DNA of 64,000 nt from Chrysomallon squamiferum (Eukaryota; Mollusca; Gastropoda; Neomphalida; Peltospiridae). Position 1 is the first letter of the stretch. Every line of letters starts with the position of its first letter. A model generated the notes under the pieces. The model saw nothing but the letters and a program-made list of their open reading frames with translations. It did not search any database and was not told where the DNA came from. The position numbers and the translations under genes are program-made. Below, in pieces: positions 12,631-26,875 of this stretch. Where the stretch lies: contig CM022665.1 in assembly GCA_012295275.1 (NCBI GenBank), positions 37,053,933-37,117,932 of the forward strand, read 5' to 3'.

Positions 12631-15600
12631 CATTTAAAAAAATAATTGAAATTTTAAACAAATTTAATAAACATTTTAATTTAAAAAAAAGAAAAGAAAA
12701 AAAAAAAATCCTGTCCTCAGTTTGTTTCAAGTGGTATCATTAAAATTTCTTTAACATTTGCACAAGGTGAAGCACACCAGTACGTATTCTTGACACTAAA
12801 CTGCAGACACACACAACACGTTGAGCAACAGGAGATGAACAAACATGTTCAGATAAACAACAAAATTCATTGAAGGTAACTGTGTCAATGAAAACATAGC
12901 TCACATTTCAGTTCTTACTGTATAAATTGTGATTCAGTTATGCCTGTCTGAGGAATGATGGGTCACTGGATCAATCCTCTTAACTGTACACATTGGACTA
13001 TTTTCCCTTTTCTTGACTTAATAAGCTCTTCGGCACCTTTAGTCAGGTTTTGACTTCTGTATGCACTTGTTATGACAGCTTTAATCAAGTTACAACAGAA
13101 TCTTTCATGGATCAAATTACATTTTCATCATGCTAGCATGATGCCTGTGCATCATCTACTTCTATCACAATTCACACTTTTGATGTTAGATAGAAAGAAG
13201 ATTAAAAGCTATGGTATCTTTTTGCTGACACTGTGAAGGGGTTATATATATATATATATACAGTCCTGTGCTGTAAAAATAACTGATAAGAATAGCCAAC
13301 TAATTTATGGGTTTCCTTAAAACCTTACATTAGACACCTAATAATCTATTTTTAAAATATGATTTACTTATCATTAACCAAATATTAATTTAAAATATTT
13401 ATGAATTTTCTATCCAAGTTTGTTAATTTTTGTGTATTGCTGATGTCAGATTATATATATATAAAAATATGTATTTGTGTTTCCTTAAACTTTACTGAAA
13501 TTTATGAATACAACAGTAAAGTTTTATTTAATATATTTGTACTTATGCAGTACTATAGATTGTAATTAATAAATACACTAGTTGATATAAATAAAATAGG
13601 AAAACTGAGTAAACAGAGACTCAGTCTATATTGCACATTTATGATACTAATATGTAAACCATAATTTAATGCACAGATAAATATCTATCACACACACACT
13701 CTCAGAAATCAATTTAACTACACATATTCTGACAGATATTATTTCAAGTCTAAAAAAAGAGATGTTCACAGCATTTTCTATTTGCTGAAAATATTTTCCA
13801 ATGTTTCTGTGTTTCATATAGACAAACATACAAACAACTGATGACAAATTTCTGCAATATTTAAAAATAAAAATGTGACTGAAATGTTTTTCTTCAAATT
13901 TACATTTCAGAAAAACAACACAATTTTTTTTTTTTTTTTAAAAACCCTGTCCCCCCTCCAAAAACCCCCAACAAATATTTGTTCACATTATTCAAACAAT
14001 GAGATAGTGCAAATATTTTTCAGTAATAATGTCAAGAGGAATCTTCTAATCTTCTGATATGGTAAGCAGATTGAGCAAATATTGAACAATGAAAAATAAT
14101 CTATACAAACATATAAATTGGAAAGTGGTAGATATGTTTATCTGAATGCAGTAAGTTAACAGTTTTATATATTTAATCCAAAACTAAACAAGATATGTAA
14201 TGTTTAATCCACAAATATTTAATACTCCAAAGCAGAATCTACAAATATCAGATATAGCAAATACATTCTACAAATACGACAGACCAAACCAGAAAGTGCA
14301 AATTTCTGTCACAATATAAACCGTGCAAATTTAAAGGCATTTTATATATTCCATGCATTTGCCAAGCAGACTGTATATTTCAGGTGCTGCTACAAAGTTC
14401 ATATTACCAACAGATCAAAGTTGACTATAGTGCATAAACTTTGTACAACAGAGTGCAGATTTTAGGCTATGGAGACTGCAAATACCAAATATAAAAAAAC
14501 AGACAGTATTAATTTTTAGACATTAAGTATAGATATTTAAAAAATAAAAACATAAAATAAAAAAATAATAATTAATAATAAAAAATTATAAAATCTGGAA
14601 CATTACTAAGTAGTTTGTAACATTACAAAGTAGACAGAACAAAAATCTGACATGCAAAGATGAGTGAATAACTTGCAAGTTGCTATACATGTATCTGTAA
14701 GATGCAAATCAACATTTATATATATATATATATATATTACAGATATAGATATTCCCAAGTAAAACCTAATAGTAAATCTTTAATCCTAAAATAAAATAAC
14801 ATACAGCAAACATACCTTTGACCAACACAGGCTCCATAATCTTTATCTTTTAGTGACTTTTGTACTGGTTTTCAGTGTTCTGACAGTTGCCTTCATGTGT
14901 GGGTTTAGATGTGTGATTAAACACAAACATGTGGCCCACCTATCAGTAGTACTGCCAGTAGAAAATGATCATAAACATACTGTGCATCAGCATGTTGTGT
15001 ATAATGATATTATCATTAATACATTTTATACATTTCCCTAGAGTAGAGCTCACACAGACCTAACTTATGTATGTAAAATAATTTTAAAAATATAAATAAT
15101 TTCTAGCAGATACTTATTTATTTTATATTTATATTACAACAGAAGCAACTTCACTGGGCCTCCATGAAGATGCATACAAATCTGAAATATTCATCAGGTA
15201 TATTACTGTACCAGCCTGGCTAGAGTTAAGTCACTGCTAGTAAAGTTTATCTGTGGTGGTACAAGTAAATGGTTTAATAGAATACTTCATATTTCCAAGT
15301 TACTTGATATATATACAATATATTTATACCATTTCTTTGTATCACCAAATTGGTTCTGTTTGCTATTAACTCCTACACAGAACTAGTTGTTTAAGTTAGT
15401 TATCATCGTTGTCCTGAACAGGACATAAGGCTATGATAGGGCTTTTCAGATGGTTTTGTTCTAAATGGAAAGATGCAAGACAACAATATCCTCACCTTTC
15501 TCTTACATGCTATCATGTCTTGAACACAATTCTGGCTTTTATATTATGCCCTAGACAGATGTGCTTCATCCTTTTTATGGATTTGAATGTGTGATTAGTT

Positions 15601-16648
15601 ATCTTAGTCTTTTTAATAGTAATGACATAAGATAAGCTTTTTATTAAACTTGAGAAAAGAAATCTGTAGTAATCTGTGATTTACTATTGATTACAAGAAA
15701 AGAGGTCGTTTATAATGCACTAAGTCAAATACCTAAATGCTTGTCTTTCAATTAGTTTTGTATGCACTAACCCAAAGTATAGTCTCTTAACATTGCTAAG
15801 AAATATATGCATTAGTGTAAACAACAATTAGTTCTGAAAAAAAATATATAGATTTAAAAGTGGACATCATGACTTGGCATAATAATCCTAATCCATTTTA
15901 TTTCACTTCCTTTACTGTGGGAATTATTTTATTTTTTACTTATTTTTTTTAAATAAAAATAAAAATATTTATCATTTCCAATGACTTTAGCAAATTCTAA
16001 CCTCCCCATATGTATTAGAGAGTTATAAATTCACAATAAAATGAATCATCCAGTTCACACAATTTCAAAAACTGCAAGAATTCTCTGTGAGTTAAAATGT
16101 CTCATTTATTTCAAGGAAACTGAATTTCTTCAGCTTCTTCTCTGACACAAACAGGTGTAACCTGTCTCCTTTTTTGCAGTACCTCTGTTACACAACAAAC
16201 AAAACTAAATAGACCAGATACTACAACACTGCTGTATCAACAATCAAACAGGTTTATATTTACAGATGTCCCCTGTAAAATCTGCAATGATGTTTTCTTT
16301 AAAAATACACTACAATATCACACAAGAAAAGGTGTAACAATATTATGCTTGTGGGAGATACCAGACAAATATTCCTTTAAATTCTTCAAGTCTCATGAAA
16401 CCATTTCCTATGAATGCAGCGATTGTTCTGAATTGTTTTCCTTGGGCTGTCACCTGAAGTTTGAGTTAAACATGCAGTTCACCTTGCCTTGTTAGAAAGG
16501 TGTGCGGTTTAAAACAGGTAATGAAATTGTTAGTCCTTGTTTCTATTCTGTTAATGCCAATTTTCAGAAAACCTAATCAGCCTATACAGTGCAGTGTTAC
16601 TATTTGTTTCTATTTTATTATTAATTTTATTTTCAGACAACATAACCA

Positions 16649-16800
16649 GGCTAGATAGTGCAGTGGTTAAAATATTGGCCTTAAGACTGATAAGAACATG
16701 GGCTGAGTCCCAATGCCAGAGACTATCTAAAGCAAAGAGAAAGATATAAAACCATTAAAACCTTTCTTCAAAATAACTAATCTTCTGAACTGTTAATGAC
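16649..16800 (+). repeat. tRNA-derived SINE head
   Basis: The sequence TAGTGCAGTGGTTAA (16654 onward) resembles a pol III A box in a tRNA-like context. GGGCTGAGTCCCA at 16699-16711 resembles a B box (GGTTCGANTCC) about 45 bases downstream. A second, poorer copy of the front part (CCTATACAGTGCAGTG, about 16577) lies roughly 75 bases upstream, so the 5' part may be duplicated. The 3' end is unclear. Assigned by motif only. Confidence 0.5.
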
Positions 16801-17801
16801 AAACCTAGATCCCAGGAATATATGCCCAACTGTGAATCTTTGGTGGATAGAAAAACATAGGATAGCAAAAATATATTACTGCTGCAAGTTATTATTTGAT
16901 TATAATGTATTATTGCATTATTGGCTTGTTACATAAATGCTATTCTTCCTTGTAATCAGTACTCTTTATTAGCTATTCAGTGCTTGGTAATTATAATTAA
17001 ATATTAAACAATGTGGATGTGTGTTATTAATATTATATAATCTCTGTTCAGAGTAAATACAGAAGTGTGCCAGATATGCATTTAGTTATAAAACCAATGA
17101 ATCTGTTTTTAGTAAGAAACAGTACAGCAGCAATTATAATCATTTTTAAAGATGGAAATCATTTTTCATTTTAAAATCTGAGAGTTAAGGTATATAATGG
17201 CAAGAAAAAAAATAATAATTAAAAAAAAAAAATTATGTAAAAATATATATGTAGTACTGAAAAGTAATAAAGACAGAGATAGAATCAAGTTGTTTTATAT
17301 TTATGATGAAATAGTTATCACAAATGTGTCTGAAAATCTGCCACCAAAACATTATAATAAATGAGGAGAAAAAGATTCAGATCATTAAGATTTTCAGCTG
17401 TGTAAATGTTAACCTTGGCCTCCTCACTTGACCAACACAAGATTTCTAAAACTGGGGTGCACCTGTTAGAAAACAATTTCCTGACAGTTCTGCTATGTGG
17501 CCCAATAAGTAAAGTGTACACAGCTTATACCAGATTACTCTAAAAATTCTTGGTGATTTAATATGTGTTAACTTTTATATAGTCAGACTACACATACAAT
17601 TATTTCAATATAAACACAAACATAGATGGAAAGAGTACACTTCAATGACAGTTCTGGGTTGTTTATGTTTAATTAGTATTATTATTATTGTTAATTTGCT
17701 CTTAACCAAAATATTTTGAAAATTAAAGGATTTTTCTGATTAAAATATTTTTAAATTAATTAAACTGTAAATTTTAAGTAAAAAAAGTAAATAAAATTTA
17801 A

Positions 17802-17803
<2 letters not shown>

Positions 17804-17839
<36 letters not shown>
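17804..17839. repeat. (CA)n microsatellite
   Basis: About 17 CA units. Confidence 0.95.
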
Positions 17840-17843
<4 letters not shown>

Positions 17844-18902
17844 AAGCATTAATATATATTATAGTGATAAACAGATTTACAAAAATGACCTTTCTATATA
17901 CAAGGGATAGACAACAAAATGGACTGTTTAATTAAAATTAATTTGCCTTCATAACAGGTTTAAGAAGGCAACAAATGTTAAAATATTAAATATTAAAATC
18001 AGTGTAGATTGTTGGATGAATGTAATGCATGTATGAATATTTAACTTCTAAACAGGTTAATGATTATAATTTCAAATGTGAGGTTATAATGTTGAGGTCT
18101 TCTCTGACGTACACTACAGCCTTTCCTGAATTACTTTTAAATGATAAACACAAGAACATCATTTTTTTTCTTTTATGCAATAACAGGGAAAAACATACCA
18201 CAGATTTTGATGTACCAGTTATAGAACCTGACTGGAATAGTAAATAACCCATTTCATTTATCATTCAACCAATCTTCACTAGACAAGTAAATATTTGGTC
18301 AATGAGCTATGCTATACTTTAGGATGATCAGGTGCCAATCTTCAAAATATATTACTATGTTATGGTATATTATGTCATATAACAGACAATGCATGTAAAA
18401 CATTAATTTCTTGAATTAAGTGCTGAAATGGTTAAATGTTTTCCATTAAGTGGGTGTAAATAAAGACTCTGAACAATTCCATATGCGAGTGAAAGGGGTC
18501 ACCAAAATAAGGTCAGTTTCATTGTCCACACTGAAATAAAAATAATAATAATAATAAAAATAATATTTGTGAAACAGATGGAAAACATTTCCCAGTAGCA
18601 TTGTCAGATTTTAAGGTCACAGCAATGAAGCTGTCCTAGTTTTAAATAAATCAAACATATTAATTTGTTTCTCTTTCTCTCTGCATAAAGTTAATTTATC
18701 CACATATAAAAAAAAAATGTTTTGCTTCATTGAATTGAATGATATAGAGAATATACGCATCATACATACATATACATCAAAATGCCTAAACAAACACACA
18801 GTGATATAAAATAAACTTAAGTTGAACTTTATCCATAATGGTTTGAAATAAGCTATACTCGTGTTACAAAAACAAACAAACAATTGAATGAACTAATGCA
18901 AC

Positions 18903-18905
<3 letters not shown>

Positions 18906-18938
<33 letters not shown>
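18906..18938. repeat. Poly-A run, 33 bases
   Basis: Uninterrupted A homopolymer. It may be the tail of a retroposed element, but no recognisable element body precedes it. Confidence 0.9.
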
Positions 18939-18941
<3 letters not shown>

Positions 18942-21164
18942 TAATGCAAACACAAATTCAAATTTGATTAGATTTTAACAATAATTATTATGAAACACAA
19001 TCAGTAGATGTAACAGAAAGAGAAACAACAAACTGTCAGTAACATTTTACCTTTATTAATAACAACTGAAATTTTGTTTTAAAAGATCACAGCCATATTA
19101 ATCATACACATGTAGATCATGACATAATAGTGATACACTCTGTTTTTATTTGTATGTATGTATCATTATTGTTTGTGTGTGTGTGTGTGTGTGTGTAAAT
19201 TTGTTTTTATAAATATATATTTTTTGTATGTATTATTATCATGTATGCATATGTAGGTATGAATACCTCTATTTTATAGGTTGCCATTTATTAAATCATA
19301 AATAAGTATACTATCAACATTTTCCACCAAACATTTGCTCCAGTAATTAAAAAGGAAAGATTTTTTGTAAGCCTGTGTGATAAATTAATCGTTATCTTTT
19401 ACTTCCCTGCCTGCTTGTAATGCTACAGATGTTGCCTAATAATTGATTAAAAGCAGAATACTAATAACATTGACCTATTAATTTTACATGTACATAAACA
19501 AATAAAAAGTGCCTATTTATTTTGCTCAGTGAAGTGTTACATAAATGTTTACTGAATTGGATGGATTGATAGATCAGAGACATTCAGAATGCTAACTGTT
19601 AACCTCCTGTTTCAGTAACATTTAGGTTAGACATTAAGAAATGTGGACTACTTTACTTTGAGAACATACACTAACTTAAAAAAAATGATATCTTGTAAAT
19701 TTCTTATTGTCCAAGTTTTGGTTAAACTATTCCTTCTTTTTATGCTTATTAAGTTATTATAATCTGAAAATGTTAATAGTGCCAAATAACATTAAGCACA
19801 GATGCTAAACATTATAAGGAGGCCCTGTTTAGAGTAATTGGTGATATCAGACTGCACTGGAATGATATACTTGAATTTTGTTACATCAATACAGTGGGAG
19901 AGAAAAAAAAAAAAAAAAAATTACAAAAATAATACTAGCTATAATAACAACCTTTAACCACCTGATCAGTGGCAAAAATATTCTCCAACGTGCTTCAAAA
20001 TAATCACCATACTGTTATCTCTAACTGGACTTTCAGCTTTTTACATAAAAGATTTATCATCAAATCAAATGTCAAGTATACATAGAGATATTTTTTAACA
20101 GTACATTTTTTTAAAAATAGTAAATGTTGTACATCTGCAGTATAGTGATACACAATCTAACCATCAGTATATTTATTTGGAAGCTGTCAACAGCATGTTT
20201 ATGTATTAAATATGTTGCAGATTTAATATTGCTCAACATGAAATATAATAAAAAAATCAGGCATATCATTGCTTTCCAAATTAATACAGAAAAACCTGCC
20301 TTTTAATGACTTCTCATGATATTCAAATTCTTCACAATCCTCGGTCAATATATGCCTTAAAAGTGACATTTTTCTCTATTTACTTTAAAAACAAATACTC
20401 TGCGACTGTACGTAACAATATTTTATGAGAATGATAGACTGCATCATATTTATAGGAACGACAGCTGTGCACATCAACTAACCAATAGTTATGGCTTTAA
20501 TTTTTCTATTGTGGCTGAAATAAAATTATTGAATTTTGTACTGTACGAACCCAATATATCCATGCTGCCAGCTGATGGTATTTCGGCATGGGTTGAACTG
20601 GCAGCTTCCTCTACACCATTCTCATACAAAGTCAGCATGTGTACTGTATCCCGGTCACACATTTATTTGCTTTTTCTTCTTTTTTTTTACATCAGAATCA
20701 ATAACCCAGATGTGTGCAGAACAAGCTCAACTTAACTTCCATTCAATCAATATAACCTAGACCACAGCATCATTGACAGGGGAAACAACTCCAATGTACA
20801 TCATTAATACTACTTCACTGAAAATGAGCTGCACTGTGCTTACTTTTTTTTTTTTTTTTTTTTTTTTAGCATTCAGATATCTGACTCAGGTGAATAGGTG
20901 TTGAGATAATTGGCTTCCAAATGTACCATTAGAAAAGATCAGAGCCCTTTTAGCACAATTCACTTCTTTTCTTTAAGCCATGGCTTTTTATGTTTCAACA
21001 GGGTGTGAAATTCACAATGTGTTTATTTGAACCTGATGATCCATAAAACTTAGAAACTATTAATATCTCTGTACAATTGAATGACATGATGGAAGCACAC
21101 AGAAAACTCAACAACCCCTTTCAGTGTAGTGAGTACTGTTAACGTTTATTGGTTTGGTTTGCAG

Positions 21165-21477
21165 CTAATGGATAGTTACTAAAATTATGGTTCAAGAATG
21201 GTTGTCATGGCCTAAATTACAAAATCTCCAAAAAAACACCACCACCACCACCACCACCACCAAAATGATACTAAAAAATGAATGTATAAAGTTTTAAATA
21301 TAATTTTCCATATCAAAGTATTAAATTTATTTAAACTAGGTTACTCAATAAATGCTTCTGTTTGGTGATAGATAGTTATCAAAATTATGGTTGATGCATG
21401 TTTGTCATGGACTCATTTTAAAAAAAAAGAAAAATAAAAAAGTAAATAAAAATAAAAACACCTAAAAACACTATTTA

Positions 21478-21511
<34 letters not shown>

Positions 21512-21955
21512 GTTTTAAATATATTTTCCATATCAAAATATTAAATTAAACAAAAGTTCTTATTCAATGCATGTTTTTTTAATAAATGCTACCGTTTGGA
21601 AATGGATAGCTATTAAAATTATGGCTCAAGCTTGTTTGTCATGTACTAAATTAAAGAATAAAAATCAATAAATGCCAATGTTTGTTTAGCAAAGATAAGA
21701 GTGAGAGTAATTGGTGTGTTTTCTTTTAAACATATAAAGTTTTAAATATAACTTTCCATATAAAAATATTTGATTTAATGAATTAGGTTTAAATTAGGTT
21801 TAACAATAAAAGCTATTGTTTGTTTAGTAAAAAAATAAGGACATTTATAATATTAAAACAGGAAATATATATAATTTTAAAAATAACTTTCCATACCAGA
21901 ATATTAAATTTAATAAACAACTTATCTGAAGAAAAGATGTTGAATAAATGTGTTT
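21165..21955. repeat. Degenerate tandem repeat, period about 200-235 bp
   Basis: Two markers recur in the same order. ATGGATAGTTA-T-AAAATTATGG followed by TTTGTCATG occurs near 21168, 21368 and 21602. AGTTTTAAATATAATTTTCCATATCA occurs near 21290, 21511, 21739 and 21870. Spacers carry poly-A, TA and CCA expansions, including (ACC)n at 21236-21262. At least three and a half copies, noncoding. Confidence 0.75.
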
Positions 21956-22943
21956 GTTTAATCAAAATATGATACAGGAAAGTTTTACTTTGAACCTTAT
22001 CTTTGATAATGTTGGAGTATCATGGTCATGGATATATTCAGTTTTAATATTTATCAAATATTTTAAAATTATTATCTCAACACATAGGATGTTTGTTTTA
22101 TTCTGTCAAGATGAATATTACAGTGTAATATATTATATAATATTGAGATCTTTCATTTATAAGTTACAAAATTTATAAATTTTTAAGATCATATGAAATA
22201 AGCATGTAAAATATTTTCTTTTGAAAGACACCTTTAAAATTTAATTTTATTGGTATTCAGAATTTATTTATTTAGTAGTTATCTCATCATTTTTGAAATA
22301 ACAATAACAATAACAATAATACTATTAATAATTAAATAAAAATAAAACATTCTGCCATATCTTCTAAGTGCATGGTCAGAAAAATAATGTTTATGGTCAG
22401 GATTTTCCCCATTCTGATGTTAGTATTAAACAACACTGTGCTGTGTATTCCACTAAACTCCAGCAAACATAGCTAAAAGGTACGTATGCATTTATGCCCC
22501 TTTCCCTAAAAAAAAAAAAAAAAAAATTGTGAGTTTAGAGTGAAAACAATATATAAACTGTGAATTTCCATCCAGTCGCGTTGTCAGTCAAGATCTATTT
22601 GTAGTTTTAAGGATTTTTCAGTCACATTATTGGTAAAGGTCCATTAAACCATCAAAGATTGTATTTATATTTATTTTCAAATACTTTGTTTTCTTATAAT
22701 TATATTAAGACATTACAAAATTATATTGAAAAAAAAAAAAAAAAAAAAAAAAAAAACCAAGGTAAATAATTTAAATAATTTGCAAAAACACATTTTCATG
22801 TAAAGAACAATATTTATTTTTGAATTTATACATTTTAATACAAAATGCAAATGTTAAACATAATTAAATTTATTGTCTTTATAAATATACATTTTCTAAC
22901 CCTGAATTTGACTTAATATCTTAATAAAGTGCAGCTGCAAATA

Positions 22944-23140
22944 CAGTGGTACCTTGACTTACAAGTTTAATAAATTCCGTGACCGAGCTTGTAACTGAAA
23001 TTTGCTTGTATATCAAATCAATTTTCCCAAATAAAATTAATTGAAATACCATTAATCCATTCCAGCCCCCCAAAACACCCCAATGTTAACAAACATTTTT
23101 AAATAAGATAAATGTATGTATAACTGACAAATATTGTATA

Positions 23141-23171
<31 letters not shown>

Positions 23172-23722
23172 TGTAAAGAAATAAATTGGTTTTGTAAAGT
23201 GTACAGGGTTAGGGTTTCTCCATCTTTTCATGGACAGAGGTTTGCAGCTTAGAAATTATTTTAACGCCTTAGGCTGGAGTTACAGCCTTTATCGACTCCT
23301 TCTGCTTCAGTATGGTACTTGTAGTAAAATTACTACACTCGTACTGCCTGGCCATGTTGACTACATGCACACCTTGCTCATGTTTTTCTATGAATTCATG
23401 CTTTAATTCAATGGACATCATCCGCTTCTTCTTCTCAGCACTGCCCTTTGCATTCACTTTCTTAGGATCCACAGAAATTTGCCAAAATAGTGCACAAATC
23501 GTGAGCATAACACAAAAGTGATGGTTCCACAGTGAGGTAACCATGTGAAACAAATGAGTGAGATGCAGGATGCTGGGCGGATGTTGTGTTGTTCGTTGCA
23601 CCAAATAGCTCATAACTCAGATTTTGGCTCACAACTCAAAGCAAAAAATTGACCAATGGCTGCTCAAAATTTTACCAATAGCTGCTCCTAAGTTGGAGCC
23701 CTGGTAACTCAAGGTACCACTG
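22944..23722 (-). mobile_element. pogo/Tigger-type DNA transposon, internally deleted
   Basis: The ends are inverted repeats: CAGTGGTACCTTGACTTAC at 22944 and, reversed, CAGTGGTACCTTGAGTTACC ending at 23722. Both are flanked by TA, the target duplication of the Tc1/mariner-pogo group. About 780 bp is far shorter than an autonomous element. A minus-strand frame (23613-23269) keeps part of a CENP-B/pogo-type N-terminal helix-turn-helix (KKKRMMSIELKHEFIEKHE, then QYECSNFTTSTILK). The DDE catalytic domain is missing. An internal poly-A near 23142-23166 marks further decay. Subterminal repeats of 'AACTCA' and 'TTGTAACT' are also present. Confidence 0.88.
23269..23460 (-). pseudogene. pogo transposase fragment, HTH only
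   Basis: The frame encodes a basic KKKR stretch, then a predicted first helix (SIELKHEFIEKHEQG), then VVNMARQYECSNFTTSTILKQ. These fit the first CENP-B-like HTH of Tigger/pogo transposases. It stops after about 55 residues, with no second DNA-binding domain and no DDE domain. It is a relic inside the element at 22944-23722, not a host gene. Confidence 0.75.
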
Positions 23723-25796
23723 TATTTTATAGCAATTTGTTTCTTTTTGTTAAGTTTTGAAATTATTATTAATTTGTATTAATCTGAGTTTGCTCTAAAA
23801 TTTAATAAATTTGTTCTACATTGGAGATGTCATAATTAAACAAAATGGAACTAGTCAATGTTTTTGGTCACTGAATTCTTTTCATTATCCATCAGGACAT
23901 TATTATATTATATTTCAGATTAAACAAGAGAATATATAAATATATATTTATCAATAGATTTATGATTCATTTTTATTTAGTTAGGAAAAAAAAAAATATT
24001 ACAAATTAGTGTCAAGAAAAAGAACATTTATTTAAAACATAAAAAAATGTACTTCTCTGTTGACTGTGATACATTTTTTTTGCCAACAGATCTAATGTCA
24101 CCCCCCATCAGATTAAACTTTTTATTCTGTTCTCACTCTTTAACATGCAATAGCATTTTACTGAAACTTTTTGTCTGTAATGTATACAGCAAATTTAAAG
24201 GATTTACTGAATAATTTTCATGATTTTGGTGTGTAAGGGGATTATTATTATTATTACTGTTGTTGTTGTAGCTTGTCTGTGACATTCTTAATTAAATGTT
24301 TATTTGCAATCATCTGAAAATTCTTAATTGAAGTACTAATTATTAGTCAATATTATTTATAAAAAATTTAAAAATAAATAAAAAGATTTTAAAAATTCTT
24401 ACTGAAATTTCAGCATGTTCCTGAATGTTTAGTTGCTATCATTATTATTATCATCTTATTTTTATTTATTTATTTTAAAATGGCATCTGTTGGGCATGTT
24501 GAGTGCACAGAGTAAATTATTTCTTTACTAATTAAAGGGAACAATTTGTTGTTGTCATTTCTAGACAAGTTAAAATTCTTTTTAAAATTTTCTTTTTACA
24601 AAGGACATAATATCAGAAATATTTAGCTAATTACATAATTTCTAAATTCAGTTTGAAATATGTTTCAGTAATAAATATTAATATTGTAATCTGGATGATA
24701 TGTTATAAATTACTGGTATTAATTATTAGCCAAACTTTAGGTCAAGCTATAATCCAAGTTTTGTCATTGCTGCTGAAGTTTATTATTATCTCTATCAGTT
24801 TCCACTATAGCTGATTAACTAATTATTTATCTTTAATTTACTGGTCTTGTGGTATGATTTGATATTCCACATTTATTAATCTAACTGAAAACAGTGAAGT
24901 TTAAATAAATAAATAAATAACAGACTGAATATTTTCAGGCTGACACATAAGTATATTATTCAAAATGTGAACAAACAGAAAATTATGTTAATAGTATCTT
25001 TAATATCCATGCTGTAAGTATGAATTATTATTAACGTTCTCTTTACTTTCTAATTTTATTTTAATGCATAGTGATGCAAATGAATTATGTTAGCTGAATA
25101 TTTTCTTTTACTACCAAATTCTTACAAATGATGTTTATACTCAATATTTAATTAGCACCCATTAAAAAGGAAGACAAATAGTAATAAAAATATATAATAT
25201 TTTTATTTTATATGTAAATCAACATCAAGTCTTCTTCTCCTGTATTAGTGTATTAGAATATAAAGATATTACATAGTGCATATAGATATATTTTGTTTAT
25301 GTTTAATGTGTGTATCTATGACAATATATGATTTTAAATACATGCAAATATAAATGATGCACATAAATATTTGTTAGTTACTGGGAATAGATCAGTAAAC
25401 ATAAATACATTTTATTTATAGGAGTGCATAAGAGTTAAATAATACAAAAATAATAATAATTGTTATTCACCCATTACATTAAAATAAACAAGAAATTTGT
25501 TTCAATTAAGTGTTGTCACACTGATTACAATTGGATCATTTGTTAAACAGCAGAGAAAAATAACAGATATCCTTATTATCAATTTAGACTGATTGATGAA
25601 TATGTGGATCTGGCTAAAAAATATATTAAATAATGTTTAAATTTTTAATAAAGGGTCTTGTAATATACTCCATTATGTTTGATAAATATATTTTATTTAT
25701 CTTAATTACATTAGTATAAAATAGATAAGTGACAAAATCTGTTTCTTCTTTGAAGCCAAAGGTCACCTGATTTTTGTGAAACATAACTGCTTTTTC

Positions 25797-26332
25797 AAAA
25801 TAACAAATATCATGATATAGCATACATATTCAGTTTCATGATTGTATTCATTTCTTGACATGTGATCTCTGATAAACAACGGAGAATCAATAGACAAGTT
25901 TATTGTTTCGAAATGATTGCTGTGTGACTAAACTAAACTTATTCGGGACTTTAAATCATGTACAAGTTACAAATTATAAATTTTTCTCAGAGCCTGCCAA
26001 ATTTCATACATATATTTGAGGCAGCAGGTACTTACTTTTGGTTCCCAAAATGTGAGGTGTTTTCAGCAACTGATGTTGCTGTCAATGTGTGAAAAGTTTG
26101 ATATTTCGTTTATTTTGTTTGATTTAGTAATTATGTCACATGACATTCCTGTTTTAGTTAATATTTTCTTTCTGATAATGATGTTGATTACGAAGACAGA
26201 TTTGTATGACTTTTCATATATCTATATAATGTAAGCAAAATGCTTGAAAATGTAAAGGCCTCTACAATTTACCAGTCTTGAACAATAATCTTTTTGCATA
26301 CTGGTTTAATTTCTATGGAGTTTTTGAGATGA
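25797..26332 (-). repeat. Inverted duplication, left arm (decayed copy of the MEIOSIN-like promoter and exon 1)
   Basis: The reverse complement matches 27592-28222 through several long blocks: the AAATCATGTACAAGTTACAAATTATAAATTT block, the exon-1 block (minus 26080-26036) and the AATGTAAGCAAAATGCTTGAAAATGT block. Most positions agree, with indels in AT runs and a poly-T insertion in the right arm. In this arm the exon-1 start ATG has become ACA, but the splice donor GTAAGTAC (26035-26028) is kept. Confidence 0.85.
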
Positions 26333-26875
26333 AGGAAAAAACCAGCAATTTTTATTCAGATTAAAAATGTGATCTTCTTTCATATTAATGCTATGAAAGA
26401 TATCGTGGTGTCATTTTTATATCCTTCGTTTGCTCTTTCTGATGATATATAATTTGATAGGAAAATGAAATTTTCGAAAATTTTGCCATATATACCTATA
26501 TAATAAGGACAGCTACATTTTTGGGTGAACAGAATATGGTTTTATCAAAGTCATATACTACTATACCTTGGGTTAAGGTTTTGCAGGATTTGGAAAATAC
26601 AAAAACAAAAAAAACAATTAACATACAGAGAAAGTAAATATTTCATGCAGGAAAAAAAAAAAAAAAAAAAAAAAAACAACAACAACAAAAAACGATTATT
26701 ATATCACTATCGCTATCCTTACCATGCATGAACTAAACTAAAGAGATGCAAAAATGTAGAAATGAAACACAAAAGGGTGTTGATGCATTCCCCCGTTTAA
26801 AAAACAGTACAAACAAACTTTTTAAAATATATTTTGCATACAGTGTTATGTTACGATTATGATACAGTTACATAC

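Larger units (their letters stand above)
10832..26875 (-). other. Long EML intron (if the 26.9-kb first exon is used), repeat-rich
   Basis: About 16 kb with no exon I can support. Contents listed separately are microsatellites, a SINE head near 16.65 kb, a tandem repeat at 21.2-21.95 kb, a pogo-type element at 22.94-23.72 kb and an inverted duplication arm at 25.8-26.33 kb. Small open frames in this stretch (for example 17318-17521 minus, 18029-18247 plus, 20511-20760 plus) lack family motifs and good start or splice context. Confidence 0.6.

Noticed and set aside
14170-14500. Series of TACAAATA/TGCAAAT-like words
   Set aside because: Spacing is irregular and the words are what AT-rich DNA produces often; no unit could be aligned.
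17318-17521. 67-codon minus frame in the long EML intron
   Set aside because: No homology recognised and no convincing splice or promoter context.
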